Assembly (NCBI RefSeq): GCF_023715465.1
Contig: NZ_JAMBOE010000031.1
Location: 1 to 40,018, forward strand
Length of the DNA: 40,018 bases
Reading direction: 5' to 3'
Source of the DNA: Paenibacillus macerans
GTDB taxonomy: Bacteria; Bacillota; Bacilli; Paenibacillales; Paenibacillaceae
This document shows positions 1 to 6,874 of this stretch, piece after piece. The notes below the pieces were generated by a model. That model did not search any database, was not told the origin of the DNA, and saw only the letters and a program-made list of their open reading frames with translations. The position numbers and the translations under genes are program-made. Position 1 is the stretch's first letter, and every line of letters starts with the position of its first letter.

Positions 1-92
1 ACAGCATTCAAAAGCGATTGTTTAAACTCGTCTACTTGCTGCTCAAATTCGCTTGGTTCATCGTAAAAATCATCATATTCGTACATCTTCAT
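1..92 (-). CDS. Hypothetical early protein, cut by the left edge
   Basis: Only the first 30 codons lie in the window. The protein begins MKMYEYDDFYDEPSEFEQQ and is acidic. The ATG at 92 is preceded by AAGGAG with 7 nt spacing, so the start is well supported. It lies about 80 bp downstream of the HNH gene in the same direction and shows that the early operon continues beyond the window. Family not recognised. Confidence 0.6.
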   Translation of the reverse strand, partial: MKMYEYDDFYDEPSEFEQQVDEFKQSLLNA

Positions 93-170
93 TCGCTCCT
101 TAACTTAGTTTTAATCCCTGTATACTTGGTTAACGCGTTGTGACGCTCTAGGAGGCTTTGTAAGTGGCCT

Positions 171-557
171 CTAAGCTGCGTATTTCCAGAAGTACTTTCC
201 ATTACCTTCGCTGTAATAGAGGCGCAACATGGCTCCGTATTGCTTTTTCCACGCTCGACCTTCCTTTGTGTTGTCCGCCCAATCGTGACATGTACCTTTC
301 CAACCGTGAGTACCGCACAGATTCATGATGTTCCAAGGTATGTTCCCGGGTCCGAGATGGGACGCTTCCAATATATGCGCCTTGCTCAAGTTCTTCATGG
401 TGCCGCAACGTTCACAGACAGGAACATCCACGTTTAGAAGCTCCATAGAGCGGCGATTGACTTCTGACCGTACTTGCGGAGTAACCTTCGTTAAATCGCC
501 TGCCTTCGGCTTTCTACGCTTGCTATGGAGTTGCTGGGCTTTGCTATACGCTGGCAT
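171..557 (-). CDS. HNH-type nuclease-like protein
   Basis: 128 aa. A basic N-terminus is followed by a zinc-knuckle/HNH-like core: CERCG near residue 48, an AHILEASHLGP stretch, then an N-containing segment (NIPWNIMNLCGTHG) and GTCHDWAD. Paired Cys and His residues are typical of HNH proteins that nick or process DNA. The lysogeny-side early operon (antirepressor, Rad52-like protein, SSB) leads straight into it, which suggests a role in recombination or DNA processing. RBS AGGAGGA lies before the ATG at 557. The HNH fold is read from motifs only; the substrate is unknown. Confidence 0.6.
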   Translation of the reverse strand: MPAYSKAQQLHSKRRKPKAGDLTKVTPQVRSEVNRRSMELLNVDVPVCERCGTMKNLSKAHILEASHLGPGNIPWNIMNLCGTHGWKGTCHDWADNTKEGRAWKKQYGAMLRLYYSEGNGKYFWKYAA

Positions 558-571
558 GGGCTTGTCCTCCT

Positions 572-1006
572 TTAGAAAGGTAAATCATCATCAGAAATGT
601 CGATCGGTTTACCATCATTAGAGAATGGATCATCATTGTATTTTTTAGCCGGACGTTCTTCTTGGCGTTCTAATTGCTGACCACCTTCGCGATTCGATTC
701 AAGGAAGCGCACATTGTCGGCCACAACTTCCGTTACATATACGCGCTTGCCTTCGTTGTTATCGTAGTGACGAACCTGTATTCGGCCTTCTACCGCTGTC
801 AGTCTGCCTTTCTTGAGATAATTCGCGCATGTTTCAGCAAGTTGGCGCCACGTTACTATCGGGATAAAGTCGGTTTCTTTCTCTCCGTTTGTTAAGAAAG
901 GGCGTTCCACTGCCAAATTGAATGTTGTAACGGCAACCCCGCTTGGGGTATACCGCAGGTCAGGATCCTTGGTTAAGCGTCCGATAAGAACCACTCGATT
1001 AAGCAT
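572..1006 (-). CDS. ssb: Single-stranded DNA-binding protein (SSB)
   Basis: 144 aa from the ATG at 1006. The N-terminal OB fold is recognisable from NRVVLIGRLTKDPDLRYTP, TFNLAVERPF and the later VVADNVRFLE strand. The C-terminus ends DISDDDLPF, the acidic tip that recruits replication and repair partners. A GTG at 1015 would add three residues but touches the AAGGAG site; the ATG at 1006 has about 10 nt spacing and starts one base after the upstream stop. It follows the Rad52-like gene directly, giving an annealing-protein/SSB pair for phage recombination and replication. Confidence 0.95.
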   Translation of the reverse strand: MLNRVVLIGRLTKDPDLRYTPSGVAVTTFNLAVERPFLTNGEKETDFIPIVTWRQLAETCANYLKKGRLTAVEGRIQVRHYDNNEGKRVYVTEVVADNVRFLESNREGGQQLERQEERPAKKYNDDPFSNDGKPIDISDDDLPF

Positions 1007-1007
1007 G

Positions 1008-1721
1008 TTATGCACTCTCCTTGTTTTTATCTTCTAGATTTTTATCAACAAGTTTTTTGGCAAGCATTTCATGTAATTGATGCAAAGGAGCACCTTTTTC
1101 TCGCATTTTGTTCACCCATTCAATGAATCCATCTAAGGAGTGTTCATTAAGCACCTTCCACTTTGTTTCCATTTGACGAAGAATCTTTTCTTCATCTCCT
1201 GAATCTTGTTCTTGTTTATATCCAGACGGCAAAGCCCATTCAGGTAATGTAGGCGTATCCCAGTACCCTTTTATATACTCTTCCTTACCTTGCACTCTTA
1301 CTTTTACGTTTGCGTAATTTTGCCCACGCTCTTTCAATGGAATGCGGTTTTGATCAAGATTGTAAAGGTACCGTCCAATTCCCCACTGTACCGCTGCGCG
1401 TTTCATAGCTCCTGATAATCCGCCTTTTACAGCGTCCATGTTGCTATCATCTGAACCATCCCATTTTGTGACCCATTCACCGTCGATCTTTACAGAGATT
1501 CCGCATAATTGGCTTCCTTGCTTCCATTCACGAAACTCATTTTTCCAACCAGTAGGGCCGAAAACTTCATCAAGTCGGTTCATAATGGCGCGATTAGTGA
1601 CGTACGCAAGAACAAAGACATAATTACCTTGGCCCGTTTTTTGCCCGCGATCGACTCGCCATTCAATTTCATTAGGAAGGAATGGTGCTTGAAGTTTCTC
1701 TATTAATTCATTACTCTCCAT
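1008..1721 (-). CDS. Rad52/Rad22-family single-strand annealing protein
   Basis: 237 aa from the ATG at 1721 (an upstream ATG at 1742 lacks a ribosome site). The region NEIEWRVDRGQ through NRLDEVFGPTGWKNEF, then ISVKIDGEWVTKWDGSDDS and AVKGGLSGAMKRAAVQWG, ending GRYLYNL, is the conserved Rad52_Rad22 core, including the Ser/Asp-rich loop and the K-R-A-A-V-x-W-G-I-G-R-Y signature. Such phage proteins anneal complementary single strands during recombination-dependent replication. The C-terminal 70 residues are variable and probably contact SSB, encoded next in the operon. It overlaps the upstream 77-aa gene by 11 nt. Confidence 0.85.
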   Translation of the reverse strand: MESNELIEKLQAPFLPNEIEWRVDRGQKTGQGNYVFVLAYVTNRAIMNRLDEVFGPTGWKNEFREWKQGSQLCGISVKIDGEWVTKWDGSDDSNMDAVKGGLSGAMKRAAVQWGIGRYLYNLDQNRIPLKERGQNYANVKVRVQGKEEYIKGYWDTPTLPEWALPSGYKQEQDSGDEEKILRQMETKWKVLNEHSLDGFIEWVNKMREKGAPLHQLHEMLAKKLVDKNLEDKNKESA

Positions 1722-1944
1722 CTCCTGTTTCCCCCAATTCATAAGTTACTTTTACTGGTACTGCACGGAAATCTTCTGGTTGTTCAGGTTTAAATCTACC
1801 ATTCAAAAACACTTCGACTTCATCTGTATCATGCCAGCGTGTTGCTTTCATAAAATCGAAAGTCTTTTCGCCAACAACATTGATAAAATATCCTTGATGT
1901 TTATGCTGTAAAATGAAACGTGTTCGTTCATCTTTCGTTTTCAT
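1711..1944 (-). CDS. Hypothetical protein
   Basis: 77 aa, starting MKTKDERTRFILQHKHQGYF. Alternating hydrophobic and charged residues suggest a small alpha/beta fold; no catalytic motif is seen. A GGGTTGGTGG purine stretch precedes the ATG. The gene overlaps the start of the Rad52-like gene, so the two are translationally linked. Function not recognised. Confidence 0.6.
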   Translation of the reverse strand: MKTKDERTRFILQHKHQGYFINVVGEKTFDFMKATRWHDTDEVEVFLNGRFKPEQPEDFRAVPVKVTYELGETGDGE

Positions 1945-1989
1945 ACCACCAACCCTTTCATTTGTGATATAATAACCGTGATAATTTTG

Positions 1990-2139
1990 TTATGATCCCG
2001 TTTTGGTCGCTGTTGACGCAGCGGCCATTTCCTTTTTCCAGACTCTTGCGTAGTTACTCAGGCAAATTCTCACCCATTTTTTGTCCTGTGGTTTCGCCTT
2101 TGCCGCCTCCAGATAAAGCGTTTTGTCCTTCGGTATCAT
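1990..2139 (-). CDS. Small hypothetical basic protein
   Basis: 49 aa from the ATG at 2139, which has AAGGAGGG directly upstream. The sequence is Lys/Ala-rich (MIPKDKTLYLEAAKAKPQDK and on) with one amphipathic helix. An upstream in-frame extension to 2193 lacks a good ribosome site and was not used. Early operon member; function unknown. Confidence 0.5.
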   Translation of the reverse strand: MIPKDKTLYLEAAKAKPQDKKWVRICLSNYARVWKKEMAAASTATKTGS

Positions 2140-2205
2140 GCTTGCCCTCCTTTTCATCACCTCCCCGGCGGTAGTGGGACAGTATATCATCAACGGTTTT
2201 AAGAC

Positions 2206-2385
2206 TCATGCAGAAAGCTTGTCCTCTCTTTCCGGAAATTCAGGTTTTAAATCTAGATCAACTGCCCATGTCGGCCACTCGTCACGTCTTTTACCCGATT
2301 CAATGCATTCTATTAAATCATTGATCCAATAGACTTGATTGCGTAGGTAATTAAGGTAACTCTCCCGATTCATTCTGATTTCCAT
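2206..2385 (-). CDS. Small hypothetical protein
   Basis: 59 aa, starting MEIRMNRESYLNYLRNQVYW. The ATG at 2385 overlaps the TGA of the upstream gene (TGATG) and has GGAGGTG 7 nt upstream, so it is translationally coupled. Predicted helical N-terminus and acidic/proline C-terminus. No family recognised. Confidence 0.6.
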   Translation of the reverse strand: MEIRMNRESYLNYLRNQVYWINDLIECIESGKRRDEWPTWAVDLDLKPEFPEREDKLSA

Positions 2386-2642
2386 CAGCAAGCACCTCCA
2401 TGTACACGCCGGCCGCCGGCTTCTTTCATATAATGTTCAACCGCACAGCGATCCGAGCAAAACAGCATATCATCAATTTCAAGATAATCATCGAGTAAGG
2501 TGTAAATCTTGTTCCGGCATCCTTCCCAGGCACAACGTGGTACTAATTCCACGGTTCCTACTTCTTCAATAGAAGGACGTTGAAGCTTAATAACATTCAG
2601 TCTAACTACAGCGTTCTCGATTTCATGTTTACTCTTTGCCAT
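2385..2642 (-). CDS. Small zinc-ribbon-like protein
   Basis: 85 aa from the ATG at 2642 (GGGAGTG upstream). Two Cys pairs are spaced like a zinc-binding module: CAWEGC near residue 37 and FCSDRC near residue 61, followed by H. A small metal-binding or nucleic-acid-binding role is plausible but inferred. The upstream in-frame region to 2687 is not needed and lacks a ribosome site. Confidence 0.6.
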   Translation of the reverse strand: MAKSKHEIENAVVRLNVIKLQRPSIEEVGTVELVPRCAWEGCRNKIYTLLDDYLEIDDMLFCSDRCAVEHYMKEAGGRRVHGGAC

Positions 2643-2743
2643 GCTTAACACTCCCTTTATGTGTAAGTTTGTACACGCATCATACATTTAGTGTAAAATG
2701 TTCTTTTGGGTGCCGTATCTTGTGCTTGTCCACCGCGAGAGGA

Positions 2744-2902
2744 TTAAACCGCTTCCCCTCGTTCAACAAGTTCGTCAATGATCGCCCACGCTGCCATGGC
2801 TATTTCACGGTCCACCTTTTCGCGTTCTTCGGGTGTCTTACATAAGGATGAATTGTCGATAAGTACTTTGGTTTTGCCTACATACATTTCTTTTACGATC
2901 AT
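2744..2902 (-). CDS. Small hypothetical protein
   Basis: 52 aa from the ATG at 2902, with GAGGTGA 8 nt upstream; starts MIVKEMYVGKTKVLIDNSSL and has an acidic helical C-terminus. An alternative GTG start at 2956, served by AGGAGG after the antirepressor stop, would give 70 aa; the two cannot be separated by eye. Function unknown. Confidence 0.55.
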   Translation of the reverse strand: MIVKEMYVGKTKVLIDNSSLCKTPEEREKVDREIAMAAWAIIDELVERGEAV

Positions 2903-2971
2903 CGAGTTTTCACCTCGATGTATCTTATGCGCGAGGTTGGAGTGGACTACTTTCACGGGGTGAAGCACCTC

Positions 2972-3736
2972 CTATGCAATCATGTTTTTGAATTTGTTCA
3001 GGAAGTACATTTGACCACGGCCAGTTACTACAGTTGTTTTGCTTATGCGAGGTTCTTCACCCGGATTGTTGATCGTACGCGTCTTAACTTCGAACAATCG
3101 AAGTTCCATCGAGCGCTGAGTCGGCATGTTGTAGTGATCACCGTGTTTGCCTAAGTATCCATTTTCACGAAGCCAGCGGTATAAGCGTTTTTCGCCTGTA
3201 TCAACACCGTTTTGCTTAAGCAGTTTTGCTAGATTTGCAATTAAGATACAGTCTTGAGAGGTTTGGAGTGATTCAGCAAACAATACTTTGGTCTTGTCCG
3301 AGATGATTTGTTGTTGTAAGGACGCCGATTTTTCTTGTTCCTTCTTTAATTCAGTTGCTAGATTGATAATGAAGTCTGGATTGAGAATCGTTTTTTCGAT
3401 GGTTTCAGGTGTCATGTAGGCTCCGTGTTTGCGGATAGTAGGAATTACCTCGCCAGTAATCCATTTGCGAAATGATCTAGCTTCTGGTTTCCGGCTTTCA
3501 AGAATGACATCATAAAGACCATCTTCATTTATAATGGTTGTTTCTTGGTGGCGTCCAATTGAGTCTAAGATGGGGTGATTTGAAATCACATCATCAGTCA
3601 AACGACGCTTAATACCGGCTACTTGATCAATATCTAGTACATTACAAACATCCTTAAGCACGAACCAAGGTTGACCATCCTTTTCAATAGTGCGGATCTC
3701 ATTGCCGCCGAAGTTGAATACTTGCAAATGATTCAT
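2972..3736 (-). CDS. Phage antirepressor with BRO-N and KilAC domains
   Basis: 254 aa. Residues about 5-105 form a BRO N-terminal domain: FNFGGNEIRTIEKDGQPWFV, KDVCNVLDI, LYDVILESRKPEARSFRKWI and IPTIRKHGAYM are all typical. Residues about 140-250 form a KilAC (ANT) DNA-binding domain with LAKLLKQNGVDTGEKRLYRW and LRENGYLG. Such proteins antagonise the prophage repressor or act on phage promoters early in the lytic cycle. It is the second gene of the lytic operon, after the Cro-like gene. RBS AAGGAGCG. Confidence 0.9.
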   Translation of the reverse strand: MNHLQVFNFGGNEIRTIEKDGQPWFVLKDVCNVLDIDQVAGIKRRLTDDVISNHPILDSIGRHQETTIINEDGLYDVILESRKPEARSFRKWITGEVIPTIRKHGAYMTPETIEKTILNPDFIINLATELKKEQEKSASLQQQIISDKTKVLFAESLQTSQDCILIANLAKLLKQNGVDTGEKRLYRWLRENGYLGKHGDHYNMPTQRSMELRLFEVKTRTINNPGEEPRISKTTVVTGRGQMYFLNKFKNMIA

Positions 3737-3765
3737 TTAATTCGCTCCTTTGTTTTAATATTCGA

Positions 3766-3969
3766 TCACGATGCGCGATCATTAGGGGTAAAAAAAAGTT
3801 CGTCCACAGTTGTTTCAAAAAATTGGGCTAGTTTAATCGCCAGTGTTTTCCTCGGGAATCTGTGACCAGACTCAATCATTGCATAAGTGCTATAGGGGAT
3901 TCCGATTTGTTCTGCTATTTCCCTAAGAGAACGGTCACCTCGAAGTTCAATCATTTTTTCGTTTTTCAT
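3766..3969 (-). CDS. Cro-like XRE-family HTH regulator
   Basis: 67 aa from the ATG at 3969, which has AAGGAGG just upstream. A helix-turn-helix of Cro/C1 type spans residues about 10-60: RSLREIAEQIGIPYSTYAMI then ESGHRFPRKTLAIKLAQFF. It is divergent from the repressor gene at 4122 and is the first gene of the leftward operon, the usual place for a Cro protein. Its promoter carries repressor-type operators (3984-4035). Confidence 0.85.
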   Translation of the reverse strand: MKNEKMIELRGDRSLREIAEQIGIPYSTYAMIESGHRFPRKTLAIKLAQFFETTVDELFFTPNDRAS

Positions 3970-3983
3970 ATGTTCCTCCTTTC

Positions 3984-4091
3984 GATCACGTTTTGTGACC
4001 CTTACAATCACATTATATAATCACAAAACGTGATCGTCAACTCTTTTTTTCTCTTTTCGTGATCACACTAATAATGTTCACGAAATGTGAT
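3984..4091. promoter_or_regulatory. Immunity operator cluster (three or more inverted repeats)
   Basis: Three copies of a roughly 16-bp dyad related to ATCACAAAACGTGATC: 3984-3999 (inverted, 15 of 16 identical to the next), 4020-4035, and a diverged copy at 4077-4091 (TTCACGAAATGTGAT). A further half-site, CGTGATCAC, lies at 4059-4067. They sit between divergent cro-like and repressor genes, the classic arrangement for a lysis-lysogeny switch. Confidence 0.8.
4012..4040 (-). promoter_or_regulatory. Leftward lytic promoter with operator in the spacer
   Basis: On the minus strand: -35 TTGACG (4040-4035), 17-nt spacer, -10 TATAAT (4017-4012). The operator at 4020-4035 lies between the two boxes, so a bound repressor would block polymerase directly. 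Another operator (3984-3999) lies just after the expected start of transcription. Confidence 0.8.
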
Positions 4092-4092
4092 A

Positions 4093-4098
4093 TATAAT
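4093..4098 (+). promoter_or_regulatory. Probable -10 box of the repressor promoter
   Basis: TATAAT on the plus strand 24 nt before the repressor start codon, partly adjacent to the third operator (4077-4091). No good -35 is seen, which fits a promoter that depends on activation by, or is autoregulated by, the repressor (inference). Confidence 0.45.
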
Positions 4099-4121
4099 AT
4101 TATGGATTGGGGGTGAATTCA

Positions 4122-4493
4122 TTGAAAACTTTTGGTGAGCGACTTTCTTATTTAAGAAATCAAAAGGGGCTTTCTCAAGAAGAATTATCACGAATATTGA
4201 AAGTTGCTAAATCAACACTGGGAATGTATGAAATAGATAAAAGAGAACCTAATCACGAAATGACTGCAAAAATCGCAGATTTTTTTGAAGTGTCTATTGA
4301 CTGGCTTACAACAGGGAAAAACGATAAAGAGAGTGCCGATGCACTCCCTGAAGACATTGTTTTAAGTATCATTAAAGAAGCCGAAAGTGAATATAAGGTT
4401 AACCTTCGAGACGATCCTGTTGTCGAATCGGCTGTACGGGATTTGATTCAAAATCTTGCGAAAATGAAAAAATCTGTTCGGAAAAATAATTAA
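4122..4493 (+). CDS. Phage repressor, XRE-family HTH
   Basis: 123 aa from a TTG start at 4122 (GGGGGTGA 6 nt upstream; an earlier in-frame TTG at 4107 overlaps that ribosome site). HTH spans residues about 5-60: FGERLSYLRNQKGLSQEELS, then ILKVAKSTLGMYEIDKREP, and the C1-type tail DFFEVSIDWLTTG. The C-terminal half has no peptidase motif, so this is a short repressor without LexA-type self-cleavage; induction probably goes through the antirepressor or another factor. Divergent from the Cro-like gene. Confidence 0.85.
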   Translation: MKTFGERLSYLRNQKGLSQEELSRILKVAKSTLGMYEIDKREPNHEMTAKIADFFEVSIDWLTTGKNDKESADALPEDIVLSIIKEAESEYKVNLRDDPVVESAVRDLIQNLAKMKKSVRKNN

Positions 4494-4626
4494 TCAAAGT
4501 CATACTATCTACTAGTAACCGCTTTCTTTTAATTATAATTTCCGCCGATTCAAACAGTTTGTTCATTGTTCAACAGCTCCTTTTTGCAAGGTATGGGTAA
4601 ATGATACCAAAAAACCGTTCAATTAG

Positions 4627-4638
4627 GAACATATGTTC
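4627..4638. promoter_or_regulatory. LexA (DinR)-type SOS box
   Basis: GAACATATGTTC is a perfect 12-bp palindrome and matches the core of the Gram-positive LexA box (GAAC-N4-GTTC). It lies 36 bp upstream of the HTH gene at 4674 in a 180-bp non-coding gap, suggesting that this regulator is induced by DNA damage. Confidence 0.7.
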
Positions 4639-4673
4639 TTGATTTATTCAAAAAAATAAAGGTGGCAGCGCGA

Positions 4674-4889
4674 ATGGAGCTTTATCCCGTTCGCTGTCGC
4701 ATCCCGCAATTACTCAAAAAGATTGGAAAAAACCAACAATGGCTTGCAGATATAACCGGAATGAGTAAGCAGACAATTTCTGATATTGTACGTCTGCGGA
4801 ACGATAATATCACTCTTAGAAAAGCTGCACTCATTGCATATTACTTAAACTGCAAGATAGACGATCTTTTTGAAATGGAATGGCGATAG
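4674..4889 (+). CDS. Small XRE-family HTH regulator, SOS-box linked
   Basis: 71 aa from the ATG at 4674 (AAAGGTGG upstream). The whole protein is a Cro/C1-type HTH: IPQLLKKIGKNQQWLADITG, MSKQTISDIVRL, LRKAALIAYYLNCKIDDLFE. This YozG/Cro-like size suits a dimeric DNA-binding switch. A LexA box lies just upstream, so it may link SOS induction to prophage induction (inference). Followed by a hairpin at 4890-4911. Confidence 0.8.
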   Translation: MELYPVRCRIPQLLKKIGKNQQWLADITGMSKQTISDIVRLRNDNITLRKAALIAYYLNCKIDDLFEMEWR

Positions 4890-4911
4890 CAGAGTAGTTT
4901 TTACTACTCTG
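4890..4911 (+). terminator. Hairpin after the SOS-linked HTH gene
   Basis: CAGAGTAG (4890-4897) pairs perfectly with CTACTCTG (4904-4911) around a 6-nt loop, directly after the TAG stop. The following T-tract is weak, so termination may be partial. The rest of the gap to 5069 is AT-rich and shows no convincing gene. Confidence 0.5.
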
Positions 4912-5069
4912 TTGATTGGTACTGATATATACGTACTCAATCGTTGCCTATTCAATCTCCCATTGTTGGTTGGTGAGTTAAATATAACAAAAAAACATTG
5001 TCAAATGCTGTCGAATGTTAGTTTTTTTTATTTGTACAAATGGGGTTTAAGATGTCTTGACTTTTTTTA

Positions 5070-5402
5070 TTAAATATGTTTCTTGCGCACATGTATGTAA
5101 CTATAATCTTTAAAAGTAATTTTAGAACCATTACTTTCAGGATCAATTGACAATACATTTTTAAAATTCACTACTGTTGACCGATCTACTAATCCAAAAC
5201 CGTATTTACCATAAGCTTGTGAAATATCTTTTATTATACTTAGTGCAAGGAATGAACCAAAGGGGGTATGATATGCCGGAACTTTTGCGGAATGTTCAGT
5301 AGGACTCCACAAATCAACAAAGTTAATATCTGATAAATTTATTTCAACAAAATCACTATTATCTCCGACACGATTAAACATTTTCACTACTAATATTTTC
5401 AT
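5070..5402 (-). CDS. LytTR-like DNA-binding protein
   Basis: 110 aa; ATG at 5402 follows AGGAGA. The C-terminal half (GLVDRSTVVNFKNVLSIDPE, then KITFKDYSYIHVRKKH) matches the LytTR DNA-binding pattern, in which an R-S-x-x-V-N motif is followed by two short strands. The N-terminal part (MKILVVKMFNRVG, VEINLSDINFVDLWSP) fits the first strands of the same domain, so the protein would be almost only a DNA-binding domain. It is divergent from the membrane and secreted protein genes at 5565-6776 and may control them. AT-rich like its neighbours. Confidence 0.55.
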   Translation of the reverse strand: MKILVVKMFNRVGDNSDFVEINLSDINFVDLWSPTEHSAKVPAYHTPFGSFLALSIIKDISQAYGKYGFGLVDRSTVVNFKNVLSIDPESNGSKITFKDYSYIHVRKKHI

Positions 5403-5439
5403 GATGTCTCCTAAAATGGGGCTTAGAAAATTTTACATC

Positions 5440-5458
5440 ATGATTATTCATTAATCAT
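5440..5458. repeat. Inverted repeat in the divergent promoter region
   Basis: ATGATTA and TAATCAT form a perfect 7-bp dyad around a 5-nt centre, about 40 bp upstream of the LytTR-like gene and 107 bp upstream of the divergent membrane protein gene. It could be an operator for either. Confidence 0.4.
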
Positions 5459-5528
5459 CGAACAAAATGTGGAAATGACGGGAAATAGGAAGTAATATGT
5501 AGGAGTACATAATTTTTAATAACAAGTA

Positions 5529-5543
5529 CCCCAGCCGTTGGGG
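5529..5543 (+). other. Short leader hairpin
   Basis: CCCCA/TGGGG stem with a 5-nt loop in the leader of the gene at 5565. It is too far from a T-tract to be a terminator; a role in mRNA stability or translation is possible. Confidence 0.3.
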
Positions 5544-5564
5544 ATTTAGAGAGGTTGATTTATT

Positions 5565-6029
5565 TTGAAATCCAGTTTTTTGTTACTTATTTATGGTTAC
5601 ATTTATATCTTTTTATTTTTCTTTTTTATTACATACATAATAAAAGTTGTTATTAATTGGTTGTTAAATTTAACCAAGTTAGATGACGTTAATAAAAATT
5701 GGCTAACATTAGTTTTAAATATTATTATTAGTTCTACATTTGCTGCAATAATTGGATGGACAAGACTTGAAGTTGTTCTATTAAGTTCAGTTATTACATC
5801 ATTTATTTGGTTTTTAAATGAAATCTATTTTAAAAAATCTGGTCAATTATATAGCCTATTAATCAAGACCGTTCCAAAATGGTTAATAGGTATTCTTAGT
5901 TTTATTTTAATGTTTATGCTCTCAACAAATATCTCAGGTTTATACGACCCTTTATTTATCAAACAACTAATATTGTCACTTATGATATTGGTTGTTATTG
6001 TACGGAGAAGAACTTCTAAAACACATTAA
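5565..6029 (+). CDS. Small integral membrane protein
   Basis: 154 aa from a TTG start (GAGAGG about 10 nt upstream). Four to five hydrophobic segments are visible at residues about 4-30, 45-65, 68-85, 105-125 and 130-148. The composition is very AT-rich with many Ile, Leu and Phe codons. It is followed 24 nt later by the secreted stalk-domain protein, so the two probably form one operon. No known family recognised; as a lysogenic conversion or superinfection-exclusion gene it would fit its position beside the immunity region, but that is inference. Confidence 0.6.
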   Translation: MKSSFLLLIYGYIYIFLFFFFITYIIKVVINWLLNLTKLDDVNKNWLTLVLNIIISSTFAAIIGWTRLEVVLLSSVITSFIWFLNEIYFKKSGQLYSLLIKTVPKWLIGILSFILMFMLSTNISGLYDPLFIKQLILSLMILVVIVRRRTSKTH

Positions 6030-6053
6030 AAAAACTAAAAATGAGGTGTTAGT

Positions 6054-6776
6054 ATGAAGAAAATAGTAATGGTAATTTCTTTAATTGGAAGTATGTTAAT
6101 TGGAGGTGTAGTATCTGCTGCAACAACAAATTTATGGGGATCATATAAAGGTAATGATATAATTAGATTAACCGTTAATGGTGACCCAGTTAAATTATCG
6201 GACGTACCAGCAATTAGTTATAACGGTAGAACTATGATTCCTATTTATTTGCTTCAACAAGCAGGAATAAACTATAAATGGGATCAGTCAAATCAAACAG
6301 TGGACATAATCCCACAATCAGAAGTAAATATTAATATAAATAAAGAATTTATTAGAAAAGCGAACTTATATAAAGATTTAGAAGATTTAGGTGAAAATTT
6401 AAATGACGTAATTAAAAGCTACGACTTAGCAATTTTGAATATTGCAGCAAATAATAGTGATGATAGTCAGGCCCGTTTAGCAAATACTAAGATGAACTTT
6501 TATATTAATAAATATAATGAAATTATCCAAAGAAGCGATTTTATTGAATTTTCAAAATATGATAATAATGTACACCAAACAATGAATGGATATTTTGATT
6601 CACTAGAACTATTGAAACAAATAGATTCTTTAACTTATCAGTTCTTATCTGGAAATACACCATATAATCTAGATTCATATTCTAATTTGGCAGACTCTGT
6701 TAGAAATAAGATTAACAATTCCATTAAGTTGTCTACTAATGGTTATTCAAGTAATATTAATAATTCGCTAAAATAG
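6054..6776 (+). CDS. Secreted stalk-domain (copper amine oxidase N-terminal-like) protein
   Basis: 240 aa. Residues 1-22 are a signal peptide ending VVSAAT. Residues about 35-85 resemble the copper amine oxidase-like stalk domain common in Paenibacillaceae: IRLTVNGDPVKLSDVPAI, NGRTMIPIYLLQQAG, Y-K-W-D and TVDIIP. The rest (about 95-240) is helical and Asn/Lys-rich, with no family recognised. It is very AT-rich, unlike the phage core genes, suggesting recent acquisition as a moron. RBS GAGGTG; a terminator follows at 6784-6815. Confidence 0.7.
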   Translation: MKKIVMVISLIGSMLIGGVVSAATTNLWGSYKGNDIIRLTVNGDPVKLSDVPAISYNGRTMIPIYLLQQAGINYKWDQSNQTVDIIPQSEVNININKEFIRKANLYKDLEDLGENLNDVIKSYDLAILNIAANNSDDSQARLANTKMNFYINKYNEIIQRSDFIEFSKYDNNVHQTMNGYFDSLELLKQIDSLTYQFLSGNTPYNLDSYSNLADSVRNKINNSIKLSTNGYSSNINNSLK

Positions 6777-6783
6777 TTACTTC

Positions 6784-6815
6784 AGACCATATCCAATAAA
6801 GGGTATGGTCTTTTT
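6784..6815 (+). terminator. Rho-independent terminator of the accessory operon
   Basis: AGACCATA (6784-6791) pairs perfectly with TATGGTCT (6804-6811), followed by a T-run. It lies 8 bp after the stop of the stalk-domain gene and separates the accessory block from the integrase. Confidence 0.85.
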
Positions 6816-6830
6816 ATATCCTCTCCCCTA

Positions 6831-6843
6831 CAATACAGATAAC
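6831..6843 (+). repeat. Outlying copy of the att-like arm sequence
   Basis: CAATACAGATAAC, identical to 8488-8500 at the left arm of the attP-like site. The two copies flank the integrase gene on both sides. This one lacks the inverted partner, so it could be an accessory integrase site or a duplication remnant. Confidence 0.5.
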
Positions 6844-6874
6844 AACGTAAATCGATAACAGCGGAGGGTTTACC

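Noticed and set aside
3764..3780. Fourth operator candidate (GATCACGATGCGCGATC) at the end of the cro-like gene
   Set aside because: The dyad is real, but its centre differs from the other operators and it lies in coding sequence over the stop codon; too weak to claim as an operator.
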